DNA from: DASUAL01 sp035763805
GTDB taxonomy: Bacteria > Gemmatimonadota > Gemmatimonadetes > Gemmatimonadales > GWC2-71-9
Direction of reading: 5' to 3'
DNA: 64,000 nucleotides
Assembly (NCBI GenBank): GCA_035763805.1
Contig: DASUAL010000002.1
Span: 42,335-106,334, forward strand
The position numbers and the translations under genes were made by a program. Below the pieces are notes generated by a model. It searched no databases, was not told where the DNA came from, and saw only the letters and a list, made by a program, of their open reading frames with translations. Positions within the stretch are counted from its first letter, which is position 1; each line of letters starts with the position of its first letter. Below, piece after piece: positions 41,459-50,134 of this stretch.

Positions 41459-42496
41459 GTGAAACCGGCCCGGGCCCAGATCACCACCCCCGACGCGCTG
41501 CCCGACGAACGCTTGACGGACGCGGCACTGCGTCCCTCGCGCCTCGACGAGTTCGTCGGCCAGGCCAAGGTGAAGGAGTCGCTGCAGATCGCGATCGACG
41601 CCGCGAAGCAGCGCGCGGAACCCCTCGACCACACGTTGTTCTTCGGCCCGCCAGGCCTGGGGAAGACAACGCTGGCGCTGCTGATGGCGCGCGAGCTCGG
41701 CGTCAACGTCCGCACGACCTCGGGACCGGTGCTCGAGCGCCCGGGCGACCTGGTGGGGCTGCTCACGTCGCTCAAAGCAGGCGACATCCTGTTCATCGAC
41801 GAGGTCCACCGGTTGCGGCCCGTGCTGGAGGAGTTCCTCTACCCCGCCATGGAGGAGTACCGTGTGGACGTGCGCATCGCCGACGGCCCGCACGCGCAAA
41901 CCATCCCGATGGCGCTCGAGCGCTTCACGCTGATCGGCGCCACGACGCGGTTCGGCCTGCTCACACCGCCGATGCGCGCGCGCTTCGGGCTCGTCGAGCG
42001 GCTCTCCTACTATCCGCCGGACGACCTGGCGCAGATCATCGGCCGCTCGGCCGGAATCCTCGGTGTCCCCGCCGACGCGGCGGGTATCGCGGAGATCGCG
42101 CGGCGCAGCCGCGGCACCCCGCGGGTCGCGAACCGTCTGCTCAAGCGGGTGCGCGACTACGCCCAGGTGCGCGCCAGTGGGAAGATCACGGCTCAGGTCG
42201 CCGTGGAGGCGCTGAAACGGCTCGACGTGGACGAGTTCGGACTCGACGACATGGACGCCCGCATCCTCAAGAGCATCATCGAGCAGTTCGACGGCGGGCC
42301 CGTGGGCCTCACGACCATCGCGGCGGCCGTCGGTGAAGACCCCGGCACCCTCGAGGAGGTGTACGAGCCGTTCCTGATGCAGCAGGGCTTCCTCGCGCGC
42401 ACGCCCCGCGGCCGCTGCGCCACCGCAGCCGCGTACCGGCACTTCGGCTTCATGCCACCGAAGGCGGCGGAGCAGCCGACGATGTTTGACGGCTAA
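41459..42496 (+). CDS. ruvB: Holliday junction branch migration ATPase RuvB
   Basis: 345 residues from GTG 41459. AAA+ motor: Walker A FFGPPGLGKTTLA, Walker B DILFIDEVHRL, sensor 1 LIGATTRFGLL, arginine finger GLVERLSYYP region, sensor 2 RRSRGTPRVANRLLKRVRD, then a winged-helix DNA-binding domain (LEEVYEPFLMQQGFLARTPRGR). Works with RuvA and RuvC. queA starts at the next base. Confidence 0.97.
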   Translation: MKPARAQITTPDALPDERLTDAALRPSRLDEFVGQAKVKESLQIAIDAAKQRAEPLDHTLFFGPPGLGKTTLALLMARELGVNVRTTSGPVLERPGDLVGLLTSLKAGDILFIDEVHRLRPVLEEFLYPAMEEYRVDVRIADGPHAQTIPMALERFTLIGATTRFGLLTPPMRARFGLVERLSYYPPDDLAQIIGRSAGILGVPADAAGIAEIARRSRGTPRVANRLLKRVRDYAQVRASGKITAQVAVEALKRLDVDEFGLDDMDARILKSIIEQFDGGPVGLTTIAAAVGEDPGTLEEVYEPFLMQQGFLARTPRGRCATAAAYRHFGFMPPKAAEQPTMFDG

Positions 42497-43534
42497 GTGA
42501 CGCGCGTCTTTCGCGCCACCGATTTCGACTACGACCTCCCCCCGGAGCTCATCGCCCAGGACCCCCTTCCCGATCGCGCCGCGAGCCGGCTGCTGGTGCT
42601 GGAGCGCGCCACGGGGACGATTCGTCACGGGCGGTTTCCGGACATCGACGATCTCGTCGCCGCGGAGGACGCACTCGTCCTCAATGCGTCGCGCGTGATT
42701 CCGGCGAGACTGCACGGGAGCCGCGAGACGGGAGCGCCGGCGGAACTCCTGCTGGTCCGCGAGTGCGGGGACGGGACGTGGCTCGCCATGGGTCATCCCG
42801 GCGGCAAGCTCAAGCCCGGGCGGCGGGTGACGCTGGGCTCGGACAGCGCGGTCGAGATCGTGGGCATGCTGGGCGGAGGTGTGCGACGGGTGCGGTTCGT
42901 CGGCGCTCTCGATGCGGGCGCGACACTCGCCAAGTACGGCGAGGTCCCGCTCCCGCCGTACATCCGCCGAGCGCCGCGCCCCGAAGACCGCGAGCGGTAC
43001 CAGACGGTGTACGCGGCGCACGACGGCAGCGTCGCCGCGCCGACGGCGGGACTGCACTTCACCCGCGAGCTGCTGGAGCGCCTGCGCGCCAAGGGGACGG
43101 CGGTGGCGATGCTCGACCTCCATGTGGGGCCGGGGACGTTCAAGCCGGTGGAGACGGACGACCTCGCGCGGCACCCGATGGACCCCGAGCGGTATACGGT
43201 CAGCGATGAGGCGGCGGACGTCATCAACGAGCGACGGCAAGCTGGAGGCCGCATCTGGGCCGTGGGGACCACCGTGGTCCGCACGCTCGAAACGTGCGCC
43301 GACAGCCACGGTCGGGTCAGCGCCGGTGCCGGCGAGACTCGGGCTTTCATTTATCCCCCGTACGTGTTCCGCGCGGTGGACCGCCTGCTCACCAACTTCC
43401 ACCTGCCGCGCTCGACTTTGCTGATGCTGGTGTGCGCGTTCGGGGGATACGACAACGTGCTGCGGGCGTATCGGGAGGCGGTCGAGCACGGATACCGGTT
43501 CTATTCGTACGGCGACGCGATGGCCATCTTGTGA
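42497..43534 (+). CDS. queA: tRNA preQ1(34) S-adenosylmethionine ribosyltransferase-isomerase
   Basis: 345 residues from GTG 42497. Transfers and isomerises the ribosyl of SAM onto preQ1 in tRNA to give epoxyqueuosine. YDLPPELIAQDPLPDRAASRLL, LNASRVIPARL, PLPPYIRRAP, APTAGLHFT, VGPGTFKPV and FHLPRSTLLMLVCAF are in family order. It is followed by tgt with a GTGA overlap, which links two steps of queuosine synthesis. Confidence 0.96.
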   Translation: MTRVFRATDFDYDLPPELIAQDPLPDRAASRLLVLERATGTIRHGRFPDIDDLVAAEDALVLNASRVIPARLHGSRETGAPAELLLVRECGDGTWLAMGHPGGKLKPGRRVTLGSDSAVEIVGMLGGGVRRVRFVGALDAGATLAKYGEVPLPPYIRRAPRPEDRERYQTVYAAHDGSVAAPTAGLHFTRELLERLRAKGTAVAMLDLHVGPGTFKPVETDDLARHPMDPERYTVSDEAADVINERRQAGGRIWAVGTTVVRTLETCADSHGRVSAGAGETRAFIYPPYVFRAVDRLLTNFHLPRSTLLMLVCAFGGYDNVLRAYREAVEHGYRFYSYGDAMAIL

Positions 43535-44667
43535 GTGCACGAACAGGGTTCGCATTCACCGTCACGGCCACCGCCGGCGCGGCCCGGACCGGTACCCTCG
43601 TCCTCCCCCACGGGGCGGTCGAGACCCCGGCTTTCATGCCCGTCGGCACGCAGGGCACGGTGCGCGCGCTGTCGCCCGCAGACCTCAAGTCCGTCGGCGC
43701 CGCGCTGGTGCTGGCGAACACCTACCACCTGCACGTGCGCCCCGGTGAAGCGGTCGTAGCCCAGCTGGGCGGGCTGCACCGCTTCATGGGATGGAATCGC
43801 CCGCTGCTCACGGACTCCGGCGGGTTCCAGGTGTTCTCGCTCGAAGGCTTGCGGCGCGTGGACGATGACGGCGTCGAGTTCCAGAGCCATCTGGACGGGA
43901 GCCGACGCTACCTCACCCCCGAGCGCGCCACCGAGATCCAATGGACCCTCGGCGCGGACATCGCAATGGCGTTCGATCATGTGGTGCCGGGGGGAGCGGA
44001 CGCCACGACCGCGCGGGACGCCATGGAGCGGACGCTTAGCTGGCTGGAACGGTGCGCCCGGAGGCATTCGGAGCTAAAGGCGTCGTACGACCAGACGTTA
44101 TGGCCGATCCTCCAAGGCGGTACCCATCTCGAGCTCCGAACCGAGGGTCTGCGGCGTATTCTGGAGCTGGGGAACTGGACCGGCCTCGCCATCGGCGGTC
44201 TCTCAGTGGGCGAGCCGAAGTCGGTGATGTACGCGATGCTCGAGTGCGTCGAGCCGCACCTGCCGCCTGGATTGCCGCGTTATCTTATGGGAGTGGGGTT
44301 CCCAGAGGACCTCGTCGCGGCGGTGGAGCGCGGCATGGATTTGTTCGACTGCGTCGCTCCCACGCGCAACGGCCGCAACGGCTCCGCGTTCACGCACAAC
44401 GGCCCGGTGAACATCCGTAACGCCGAGTACCGCGAGGACCCGCGGCCGCTCGACGAGGCGTGCGACTGCGAGACCTGCACGACGTTCTCGCGCGGTTACC
44501 TGCGACACCTGTTCGTCGCCGAGGAGCTGCTGGGGCTCCGACTTTTGTCGCTGCACAACGTCCGGTTCCTGATCCGGCTCGCCGAAGAGATGCGGGCCGC
44601 GATCCGCACCGGGCATTTCCCGCGGTGGGCCACCGACTGGCGGCGCCGCTACTCTCGATCGGACTGA
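43531..44667 (+). CDS. tgt: tRNA-guanine transglycosylase
   Basis: 378 residues from GTG 43531. Exchanges G34 for preQ1 in tRNAs with GUN anticodons. TPAFMPVGTQGTVRAL, LLTDSGGFQVFSL (catalytic Asp), FDHVVPGG (with the Asp in DHV), RYLMGVGFPEDL, and the zinc site CDCETC ... H near the C-terminus are all present. The nucleophile Asp is in MDLFDCVAPTR. yajC begins 2 nt after the stop, a very common order. Confidence 0.97.
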   Translation: MSARTGFAFTVTATAGAARTGTLVLPHGAVETPAFMPVGTQGTVRALSPADLKSVGAALVLANTYHLHVRPGEAVVAQLGGLHRFMGWNRPLLTDSGGFQVFSLEGLRRVDDDGVEFQSHLDGSRRYLTPERATEIQWTLGADIAMAFDHVVPGGADATTARDAMERTLSWLERCARRHSELKASYDQTLWPILQGGTHLELRTEGLRRILELGNWTGLAIGGLSVGEPKSVMYAMLECVEPHLPPGLPRYLMGVGFPEDLVAAVERGMDLFDCVAPTRNGRNGSAFTHNGPVNIRNAEYREDPRPLDEACDCETCTTFSRGYLRHLFVAEELLGLRLLSLHNVRFLIRLAEEMRAAIRTGHFPRWATDWRRRYSRSD

Positions 44668-44669
44668 TC

Positions 44670-44996
44670 ATGCACGGACTGTACGCCCTGCTGTTCACAC
44701 CCTCAGGCCAGGAAGGGCTGGGCATGGGCTGGTTCCTGTTCCAGCTCGTTGCGATCTTCGGGATCTTCTACTTCCTCATCATCCGGCCGCAGCGGAAGCA
44801 GCAGCAGCGCCACCGTCAGCTGCTCGCGTCCCTGCAGAGGGGCGACAGGGTCGTCACCTCGGGCGGCATCATCGGCGAGGTGGTGCACCTGAAGGACGAT
44901 GAGGTGACCGTGAAGAGCGGCGAGGCACGCCTAGTCGTCATGCGCTCGAACATCGCGAACATCCTCAACCGGTCCCTCGAGGCGAAGTCGTCGTGA
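44670..44996 (+). CDS. yajC: Preprotein translocase subunit YajC
   Basis: 108 residues: one membrane helix (WFLFQLVAIFGIFYFLII, about 20-38) followed by the conserved RPQRKQQQRHRQLLASL and GDRVVTSGGIIGEVV. Small accessory subunit of SecDF-YajC in the inner membrane. secD and secF do not follow; def comes next through a GTGA overlap. Length and pattern are standard. Confidence 0.94.
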   Translation: MHGLYALLFTPSGQEGLGMGWFLFQLVAIFGIFYFLIIRPQRKQQQRHRQLLASLQRGDRVVTSGGIIGEVVHLKDDEVTVKSGEARLVVMRSNIANILNRSLEAKSS

Positions 44997-45541
44997 CAGT
45001 GCGCAAGCTCCACTTGCTTGGCTCCCCGGTGCTGCGACAGCGCTCGCGGCCCGTTTCTGCCGTGGACGATGAGGTGCGGCAACTCGTGGATGACCTGTTC
45101 GAGACCATGCGCGCGGCGAAGGGGGTGGGCCTCGCGGCAAATCAGGTCGGCGTCCCGCGCCGCGTGGCGGTGGTGGACGTCGGCGACGACGCCCCGCCCC
45201 CGCTCGTGCTGGTCAACCCCCGCATCGTGCAGGCCAGCGACGTCGTCGAGACCGCCGAAGAGGGCTGTCTGTCGATCCCCGACATCTTCAGCGACGTGGA
45301 GCGCCCGCTCAGCGTGATTCTGGAAGCGCTCGATCGGGACGGCCAGCCGTATCGCGTCGAGGTCTCCGGGTTCAAGGCACGGGCAGTGCAGCACGAGATC
45401 GATCATCTCGATGGCGTGCTGTTCCTCGACCGTGTGAGCGCCGTGAACCGCGGCCTGCTGCTCGCGAAGTGGAAGAAATCGCGCAAGGGGAAATCCGGCT
45501 ATCTCAAGGAGGTGACGCCGGAGCCGGCGGGCGAGCTCTAG
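44993..45541 (+). CDS. def: Peptide deformylase
   Basis: 182 residues from GTG 44993. Removes the formyl group from nascent proteins. The three metal-site motifs are GVGLAANQVG, EEGCLSIP (Cys ligand) and QHEIDHLDG (two His ligands and Glu). The C-terminal tail is basic (KKSRKGKSGYL). It is followed directly by fmt, which adds the formyl group, a classic pairing. Confidence 0.97.
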   Translation: MTVRKLHLLGSPVLRQRSRPVSAVDDEVRQLVDDLFETMRAAKGVGLAANQVGVPRRVAVVDVGDDAPPPLVLVNPRIVQASDVVETAEEGCLSIPDIFSDVERPLSVILEALDRDGQPYRVEVSGFKARAVQHEIDHLDGVLFLDRVSAVNRGLLLAKWKKSRKGKSGYLKEVTPEPAGEL

Positions 45542-46477
45542 GTGCGCGTCGTCTTCTTCGGGACCCCCGACTTCGCGGTCCCATCGCTCGAGGCCCTTCT
45601 GGGCGAAGGGTTCGACGTCCTCGCCGTCGTCACCCAACCCGACAAACCGCACGGTCGCTCCCGCTCACGGCTGCTTCCGCCACCGGTGAAGGTGGCGGCG
45701 GAAGCGGAGGATATCCCGGTGCTCCAGCCTGCGCGTCCCACGGAGCCGGGGTTCGTCGAGCAGGTGCGGTCGCTGGCACCCGACGTCGGCGTCGTCGTCG
45801 CCTACGGCCACATCTTGAAGCCCGAGCTGCTCGCGATCCCTAAACACGGCATGATCAACGTCCACGCGTCCCTCCTCCCCGAGCTGCGAGGCGCCGCCCC
45901 AGTCGAGTGGGCGATCATCAACGGTCTCGAGAAGACGGGCGTGACGATCATGTTGATGGACGCCGGCATGGATACCGGCCCGATCCTGCACCAACTGCCC
46001 CACTACATCGCTCCTGAGGTCACCGGCGGCGAGTTGTCCGAGCACCTTGCCGAAATGGGGGCGCAGGCACTGGTGGAGGCGCTGGCGCTGCTCGAGCAGG
46101 ACGAGGCGGGGTTGAAGCCGCGGCCCCAAGACCCCGCGCGCGCGACCTACGCCCCAAAGCTCACCCGCAAGACCGCCCGCTTGCGGTGGGATCGGCCGGC
46201 CGGGGAAATCGCCCGGGTGATCCGCGGCCTCGATCCGCGACCAGGCGCGTGGACCGAGCTGGGGGGCCGCGAAGTGAAGCTGTTCGGCGCGCGTGTAGTG
46301 GAAGAAGGAGGCGGAGGCGCCCCCGGCGAGATCCGAACCACGGACGGTGGGCTCCAGATCGCGACGGCGCAAGGCGCAGTGGAAGTCGAAGAAGTACAGC
46401 CCGCTGGCAAGGCGCGGATGTCTGTCGCCGACTGGGTCCGGGGGCGTGGCGTCCAGACCGGCCAGCGGTTCAGTTGA
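45542..46477 (+). CDS. fmt: Methionyl-tRNA formyltransferase
   Basis: 311 residues from GTG 45542. VVFFGTPDFAVPSLEAL opens the formyltransferase domain. VAYGHILKPELLAIP, NVHASLLPELRGAAPV with the catalytic Asn-His pair, and MDAGMDTGPIL follow. The C-terminal OB-like domain holds LRWDRPAGEIARVIRGLDPRPGA (middle RPAGEIARVIRGLDP). It formylates initiator Met-tRNA. Stop overlaps the TTG start of thiE. Confidence 0.96.
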   Translation: MRVVFFGTPDFAVPSLEALLGEGFDVLAVVTQPDKPHGRSRSRLLPPPVKVAAEAEDIPVLQPARPTEPGFVEQVRSLAPDVGVVVAYGHILKPELLAIPKHGMINVHASLLPELRGAAPVEWAIINGLEKTGVTIMLMDAGMDTGPILHQLPHYIAPEVTGGELSEHLAEMGAQALVEALALLEQDEAGLKPRPQDPARATYAPKLTRKTARLRWDRPAGEIARVIRGLDPRPGAWTELGGREVKLFGARVVEEGGGGAPGEIRTTDGGLQIATAQGAVEVEEVQPAGKARMSVADWVRGRGVQTGQRFS

Positions 46478-47091
46478 AGCGACCGCTGCCCCGCCTCCAC
46501 GCGATCACCGACGAGCGTATCGCCCGGCGGGGAGACTTGGCGGCGGTCGCCGCGGAACTCGCGCTGGGAGGCGCTGCGAACCTGGCCTTTCATGCTCGTG
46601 GTCACGGCCTCTCGGGTCTCGACCACTGGGAACTGGCTAACCGCCTGTCCGCCTACCCGCCTATCCAGCTCTTCGTCAACGACCGGGCCGATGTCGCTCT
46701 CGCTGCCGGTGCCGAAGGCGTCCAGCTCCACTCGGCCGGCCTGGCCCCGGGCGACGTGCGGCGACTCAACCCGCACTGGTGGATCGGCGTGTCGGTGCAC
46801 GACCTGGAGCAGGCGCAGGCCGCGCACGCGGCGGGGGCCGACTATCTTTTGGTAGGGCCGGTGTTCGCGACCGCCACCCACCCCGATCGCGCGCCGCTGG
46901 GTGTGGAACGACTGGCTGAAATCGCGGGCCTGGACCTGCCGGTGATTGCGATCGGCGGAGTCACGCGCGAGCGGATCGCCGAGCTCACCGCCGCGGGCGT
47001 CTACGGCGTGGCCGCAATCCGTGCGCTCTGGGATGCGGTTGATCCGGCGGAGGCCGCCCGACGAATGAGGCAGGAGTTGGACATCGTATGA
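46474..47091 (+). CDS. thiE: Thiamine phosphate synthase/TenI family protein
   Basis: 205 residues from TTG 46474 (TTGA overlap with fmt). TIM barrel: RLHAITDE, FVNDRADVALAAGAEGVQLHS, IGVSVHDLEQAQAA, DYLLVGPVFATATHPD and VIAIGGVTRERIAEL. Pyrophosphate-binding residues of ThiE are partly altered (GPVFATATH where ThiE usually has GPxFxTxTK), so a TenI-like thiazole tautomerase is the alternative. thiS and thiG follow, so a place in thiazole/thiamine synthesis is sure. Confidence 0.82.
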   Translation: MKRPLPRLHAITDERIARRGDLAAVAAELALGGAANLAFHARGHGLSGLDHWELANRLSAYPPIQLFVNDRADVALAAGAEGVQLHSAGLAPGDVRRLNPHWWIGVSVHDLEQAQAAHAAGADYLLVGPVFATATHPDRAPLGVERLAEIAGLDLPVIAIGGVTRERIAELTAAGVYGVAAIRALWDAVDPAEAARRMRQELDIV

Positions 47092-47300
47092 CCGAGACGG
47101 TCGACATCGTGCTAAACGGCGAGCCGCGTGCAGTGGCGCGGGGGCTCACCCTGCTCGAGCTGCTGCAGTCGCTCGATCTCGACCCACGCGCGGTGGTGGT
47201 AGAGCATAACCGCGCGATCGTTCGGCGGCCCGCCCTGGGCGCGGTCCGGGTCGCACGCGGCGACGCCATCGAGCTGGTGCATTTCGTGGGAGGGGGCTGA
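47088..47300 (+). CDS. thiS: Sulfur carrier protein ThiS
   Basis: 70 residues, ubiquitin-like beta-grasp. VDIVLNGEPRAVARGLTLLELLQSL and AIELVHFVGGG; the chain ends in the Gly-Gly needed for thiocarboxylation. It donates sulfur to ThiG for the thiazole ring. Start ATG overlaps the thiE stop (ATGA) and thiG begins 4 nt after its stop. ThiF-type activating enzyme is not in the window. Confidence 0.94.
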   Translation: MTETVDIVLNGEPRAVARGLTLLELLQSLDLDPRAVVVEHNRAIVRRPALGAVRVARGDAIELVHFVGGG

Positions 47301-47304
47301 GCGC

Positions 47305-48102
47305 ATGATCTCCGCCGTTGAGCTGGTGCGGGATGTGCCCTTCGCGATCGGCGGGCGCACGTTCCACTCGCGCCTCATGGTGGGCACCGGGAAATATCGC
47401 GACAACGAGACGATGGTGCGTGCGATCGAAGCCTCGGGCGCCGAAATCGTCACCGTCGCCGTGCGCCGGGTGAATCTCGACCGCCGCAGGCAGGAAGGGA
47501 TCCTCTATCATCTCGATCCCAAGAAGTATTTCCTGCTCGCGAACACCGCGGGGTGCTACACCGCGGAGGACGCGATTCGCTACGCGCTCCTAGCGCGCGA
47601 GGCCGGGTTCAACGAGTTCGTCAAGCTCGAAGTGATCGGGGACCAGGAGATGCTGCTGCCCGACGTCCAGGGGCTGCTCGAGGCAGCGACGATCCTGGTG
47701 AAGGAAGGCTTCAAGGTGCTCGCCTACACGAACGAGGACCTGGTCACCGCGCGACGGCTCGAGGACGCGGGCTGCGCGGCCGTGATGCCGCTTGCCTCGC
47801 CGATCGGGAGCGGGCTCGGGCTCCTCAATCCTTACGGCGTGCGCACCATCAAGCGACGGCTCAAGGTGCCCGTGGTCGTGGACGCGGGCGTAGGAACCGC
47901 GTCGGACGCCTGCCTCACCATGGAGCAAGGTGTGGACGGGATCCTGATGAACACCGCCCTCGCGGCGGCACAGGATCCGGTGGCGATGGCACACGCGATG
48001 CGCCTCGCCGTCGAGGCGGGACGCGCGGCCTATCTTGCGGGTCGGATGCCGCGACGCGAGGTCGCGATGCCGTCCTCGCCGCTCGAGGGGATGCTGGATT
48101 AG
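47305..48102 (+). CDS. thiG: Thiazole synthase
   Basis: 265 residues. Condenses ThiS thiocarboxylate with deoxyxylulose phosphate and dehydroglycine. SRLMVGTGKYRD, IVTVAVRRVNLDR, NTAGCYTAEDAIRYA, FVKLEVIGD with the Schiff-base Lys, DLVTARRLEDAGCAAVMPLASPIGSG (core AAVMPLASPIGSG), and VVVDAGVGTASDA. Normal length. Its last codons overlap the proposed start of rsmB. Confidence 0.96.
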   Translation: MISAVELVRDVPFAIGGRTFHSRLMVGTGKYRDNETMVRAIEASGAEIVTVAVRRVNLDRRRQEGILYHLDPKKYFLLANTAGCYTAEDAIRYALLAREAGFNEFVKLEVIGDQEMLLPDVQGLLEAATILVKEGFKVLAYTNEDLVTARRLEDAGCAAVMPLASPIGSGLGLLNPYGVRTIKRRLKVPVVVDAGVGTASDACLTMEQGVDGILMNTALAAAQDPVAMAHAMRLAVEAGRAAYLAGRMPRREVAMPSSPLEGMLD

Positions 48103-49364
48103 GGACGCCACCGCCGCCCGCCACGCGGCGCTGCACATCCTGCAGGCGGTGCGCGCCGGCGCCACCTTCGCAGCGGCACGTGACTCGCACCTCGACAGGC
48201 TCGGCGAGCGGGACCGCCGGCTCGCCTACGAGCTCGCCGCGGGCGTCCTGCGGCGCCAGGCTGAGCTCGACCGCGCGCTCGTGCTCGCGACCGCCGATCC
48301 GCTGCTCCACGACATCCTGCGACTGGGTGCCTATCAGCTGCGCGCGCTGGCGCGCGTGCCGGCGTACGCGGCGGTCTCCACGAGCGTAGATCTGGCGCGG
48401 GCTGTCGCTGGCGAGCCCGGCGCCCCGGTACGTGAACCGGGTGCTGCGGGAGCTGGCGCGTGGGAGCGTGGAGGGGGGAGCGGTAGCTTCGCACCCCGGG
48501 TGGCTGCTGGCGCACTGGCGGCGGCGCTTCGGCGAGGAGGGAACTCGGCAGCGCCTGGCGTGGAATGACACGAAGCCGCCGCTGACCCTGCAACCCGCGC
48601 GCTGGGACCTCGACGCACTGCGTTCTAGGCTCCAAGCGGCGGGGTTCGGGGTACGAGAAGCGCCGCTCGGGACCGGGCTGCACGTGGTCGCGTCTCCCGC
48701 CTCCCCGCCTCCCGCGCAGCTCCCCGGATTCGCAGAAGGGGGGTTCATCGTGCAGGACGCCGCGCACGCCCTCGTGTGCCGCTACGCGGCGATCTCGCCG
48801 GGAACGCTGGTCTACGACGCGTGCAGCGCGCCCGGCGGCAAGGTCGTCGCGCTCGAGCGGCTAGGCGCCCGAGTCGTGGCCAGCGACGCGCGGCCGGACC
48901 GGATCGGGCGACTCGTCGGTACCGCGCGGCGCGCCGGAGTGGCAATTCGGGTCGTCGTCGCCGATCTTCAGTCGGCGCCGTTCGGGGACGCATCGATGGG
49001 GGCCGTGTTCGTGGACGTCCCCTGCACCGCCACGGGCACGATGGCGCGTCATCCCGACGCACGCTGGCGCGTGTCGGAGCGGGCCATTGCCCGGGCGGCG
49101 GAGCGGCAGCGCGGCCTGCTTGACGCGGCCGCACGCCTTGTCAGGCCGGGCGGCCTGCTGGTGTACGCAACGTGCTCGCTTGAGCCGGAGGAGAACAGCG
49201 ATATCGTGAATGACTTCGTGACCCGGCACCCCGAATTCGTCCGCGATCCGGCGCGTGGCGCGGTACCGGCCCAGCTCGTGACACCGCAGGGCGATTTCCA
49301 GTCCTTGCCGCAGCGCGACGGGATCGACGGCGCCTACGCGGCTCGGCTCACGAGGGCGGGGTGA
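48098..49364 (+). pseudogene. rsmB: 16S rRNA m5C methyltransferase RsmB/Sun family, apparent frameshift
   Basis: The NusB-like N-terminal domain (RDATAARHAALHILQAV ... AYAAVSTSVDLARAVAG) is read in one frame from 48098. The rest (YVNRVLRELARG ... to the end) is in the +1 frame, with the switch near 48400-48430 in GC-rich sequence containing a CCCC run. The C-terminal half is intact: YDACSAPGGK (AdoMet loop), VDVPCTATGTMARHP (Cys) and YATCSLEPEEN (catalytic Cys). The start is also odd: no ATG, GTG or TTG. ATT 48098 with GAGGGG 7 nt upstream fits best, overlapping thiG. Either a real broken gene, a sequencing error of one base, or recoding. Coordinates span both parts. Confidence 0.8.
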
Positions 49365-50134
49365 TGCGGCTCCGCCGACATCTCCCGCCGCTCCGGGAGT
49401 GGACCCTGGGGGGGCTTGATCCGCGGGGCGCCAAGCGTTGGGGACTCGCCCTGCTGGGCGCGGTGCTCACCGGTTACCTGACCGCGTACCTGATCATCTT
49501 CCCCACGCCGATCCTGCATGGCCATCAGGTCGTCCCACGGGTCCTCGGGCTCTCGCTTCCGGAGGCGTCGGAAGCCATCCGGAAGGCCGGCCTACAGGTG
49601 CAGGACGGCGGCGCGGAGCCACACCCGACGGCCTCGCAGGGGACGGTGGTATGGCAGGATCCGCCGCCGGGCGTGTCCGCACCGGCGGGGCTGCGGGTGA
49701 CCCTGGTGGTCAGCGACGGCCCCCCCAAGATTCCAATACCGGACGTGGTGGGGCTCGACGGCGCCCTCGCCCAGGGCATCGTTGCGGCCGCCGGCCTGAC
49801 GGTGAGCCAAGTCGAGTCGGTCCAGGCGGCGGTGCCGCGGGGCATTGCGATGCTCACGCGCCCCCCGGCGACGACGCTGTTGTCACCGGGGGCGCCGGTG
49901 GCCGTGGTCGTGAGCCGGGGGGCCCCCACGATTCCCGTGCCCGACCTGCTCGGTCTGTCGCAGGCGGACGCCCGAACCCGCTTAGAGCTGGACGGCCTGA
50001 CGCTCGGCACCGTGACGCGGCGACGCACGGCCGACGCCCACCCCGGCACCGTAGTGGCGCAGCGGCCGGCCGCCGGGACCCTGGCCGCGCCCGCCACGGT
50101 GGTGGATGTCGTGGTGGCCCGGAGCCCGCAATGA
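49364..50134 (+). CDS. Membrane-anchored PASTA-repeat protein
   Basis: 256 residues. Basic N-terminus, one membrane helix at about 28-46 (WGLALLGAVLTGYLTAYLII), then three PASTA domains (starts VPRVLGLSLPEAS, IPDVVGLDGALAQ and VPDLLGLSQADAR), each about 66-70 residues with the closing VVVS-type strand. PASTA domains bind peptidoglycan stems or lipid II in kinases and PBPs. Here no kinase or PBP domain is attached, so it is a stand-alone cell-wall sensor or anchor. ATG 49364 overlaps the rsmB stop. Confidence 0.88.
   Translation: MRLRRHLPPLREWTLGGLDPRGAKRWGLALLGAVLTGYLTAYLIIFPTPILHGHQVVPRVLGLSLPEASEAIRKAGLQVQDGGAEPHPTASQGTVVWQDPPPGVSAPAGLRVTLVVSDGPPKIPIPDVVGLDGALAQGIVAAAGLTVSQVESVQAAVPRGIAMLTRPPATTLLSPGAPVAVVVSRGAPTIPVPDLLGLSQADARTRLELDGLTLGTVTRRRTADAHPGTVVAQRPAAGTLAAPATVVDVVVARSPQ

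Noticed and set aside
41183..43555. Minus-strand frame of 790 codons opposite ruvB and queA
   Set aside because: Antisense to two firmly identified genes; His/Arg/Gln-rich shadow.
46400..46480. TPP riboswitch before thiE
   Set aside because: thiE overlaps fmt; no leader and no TPP-aptamer sequence present.
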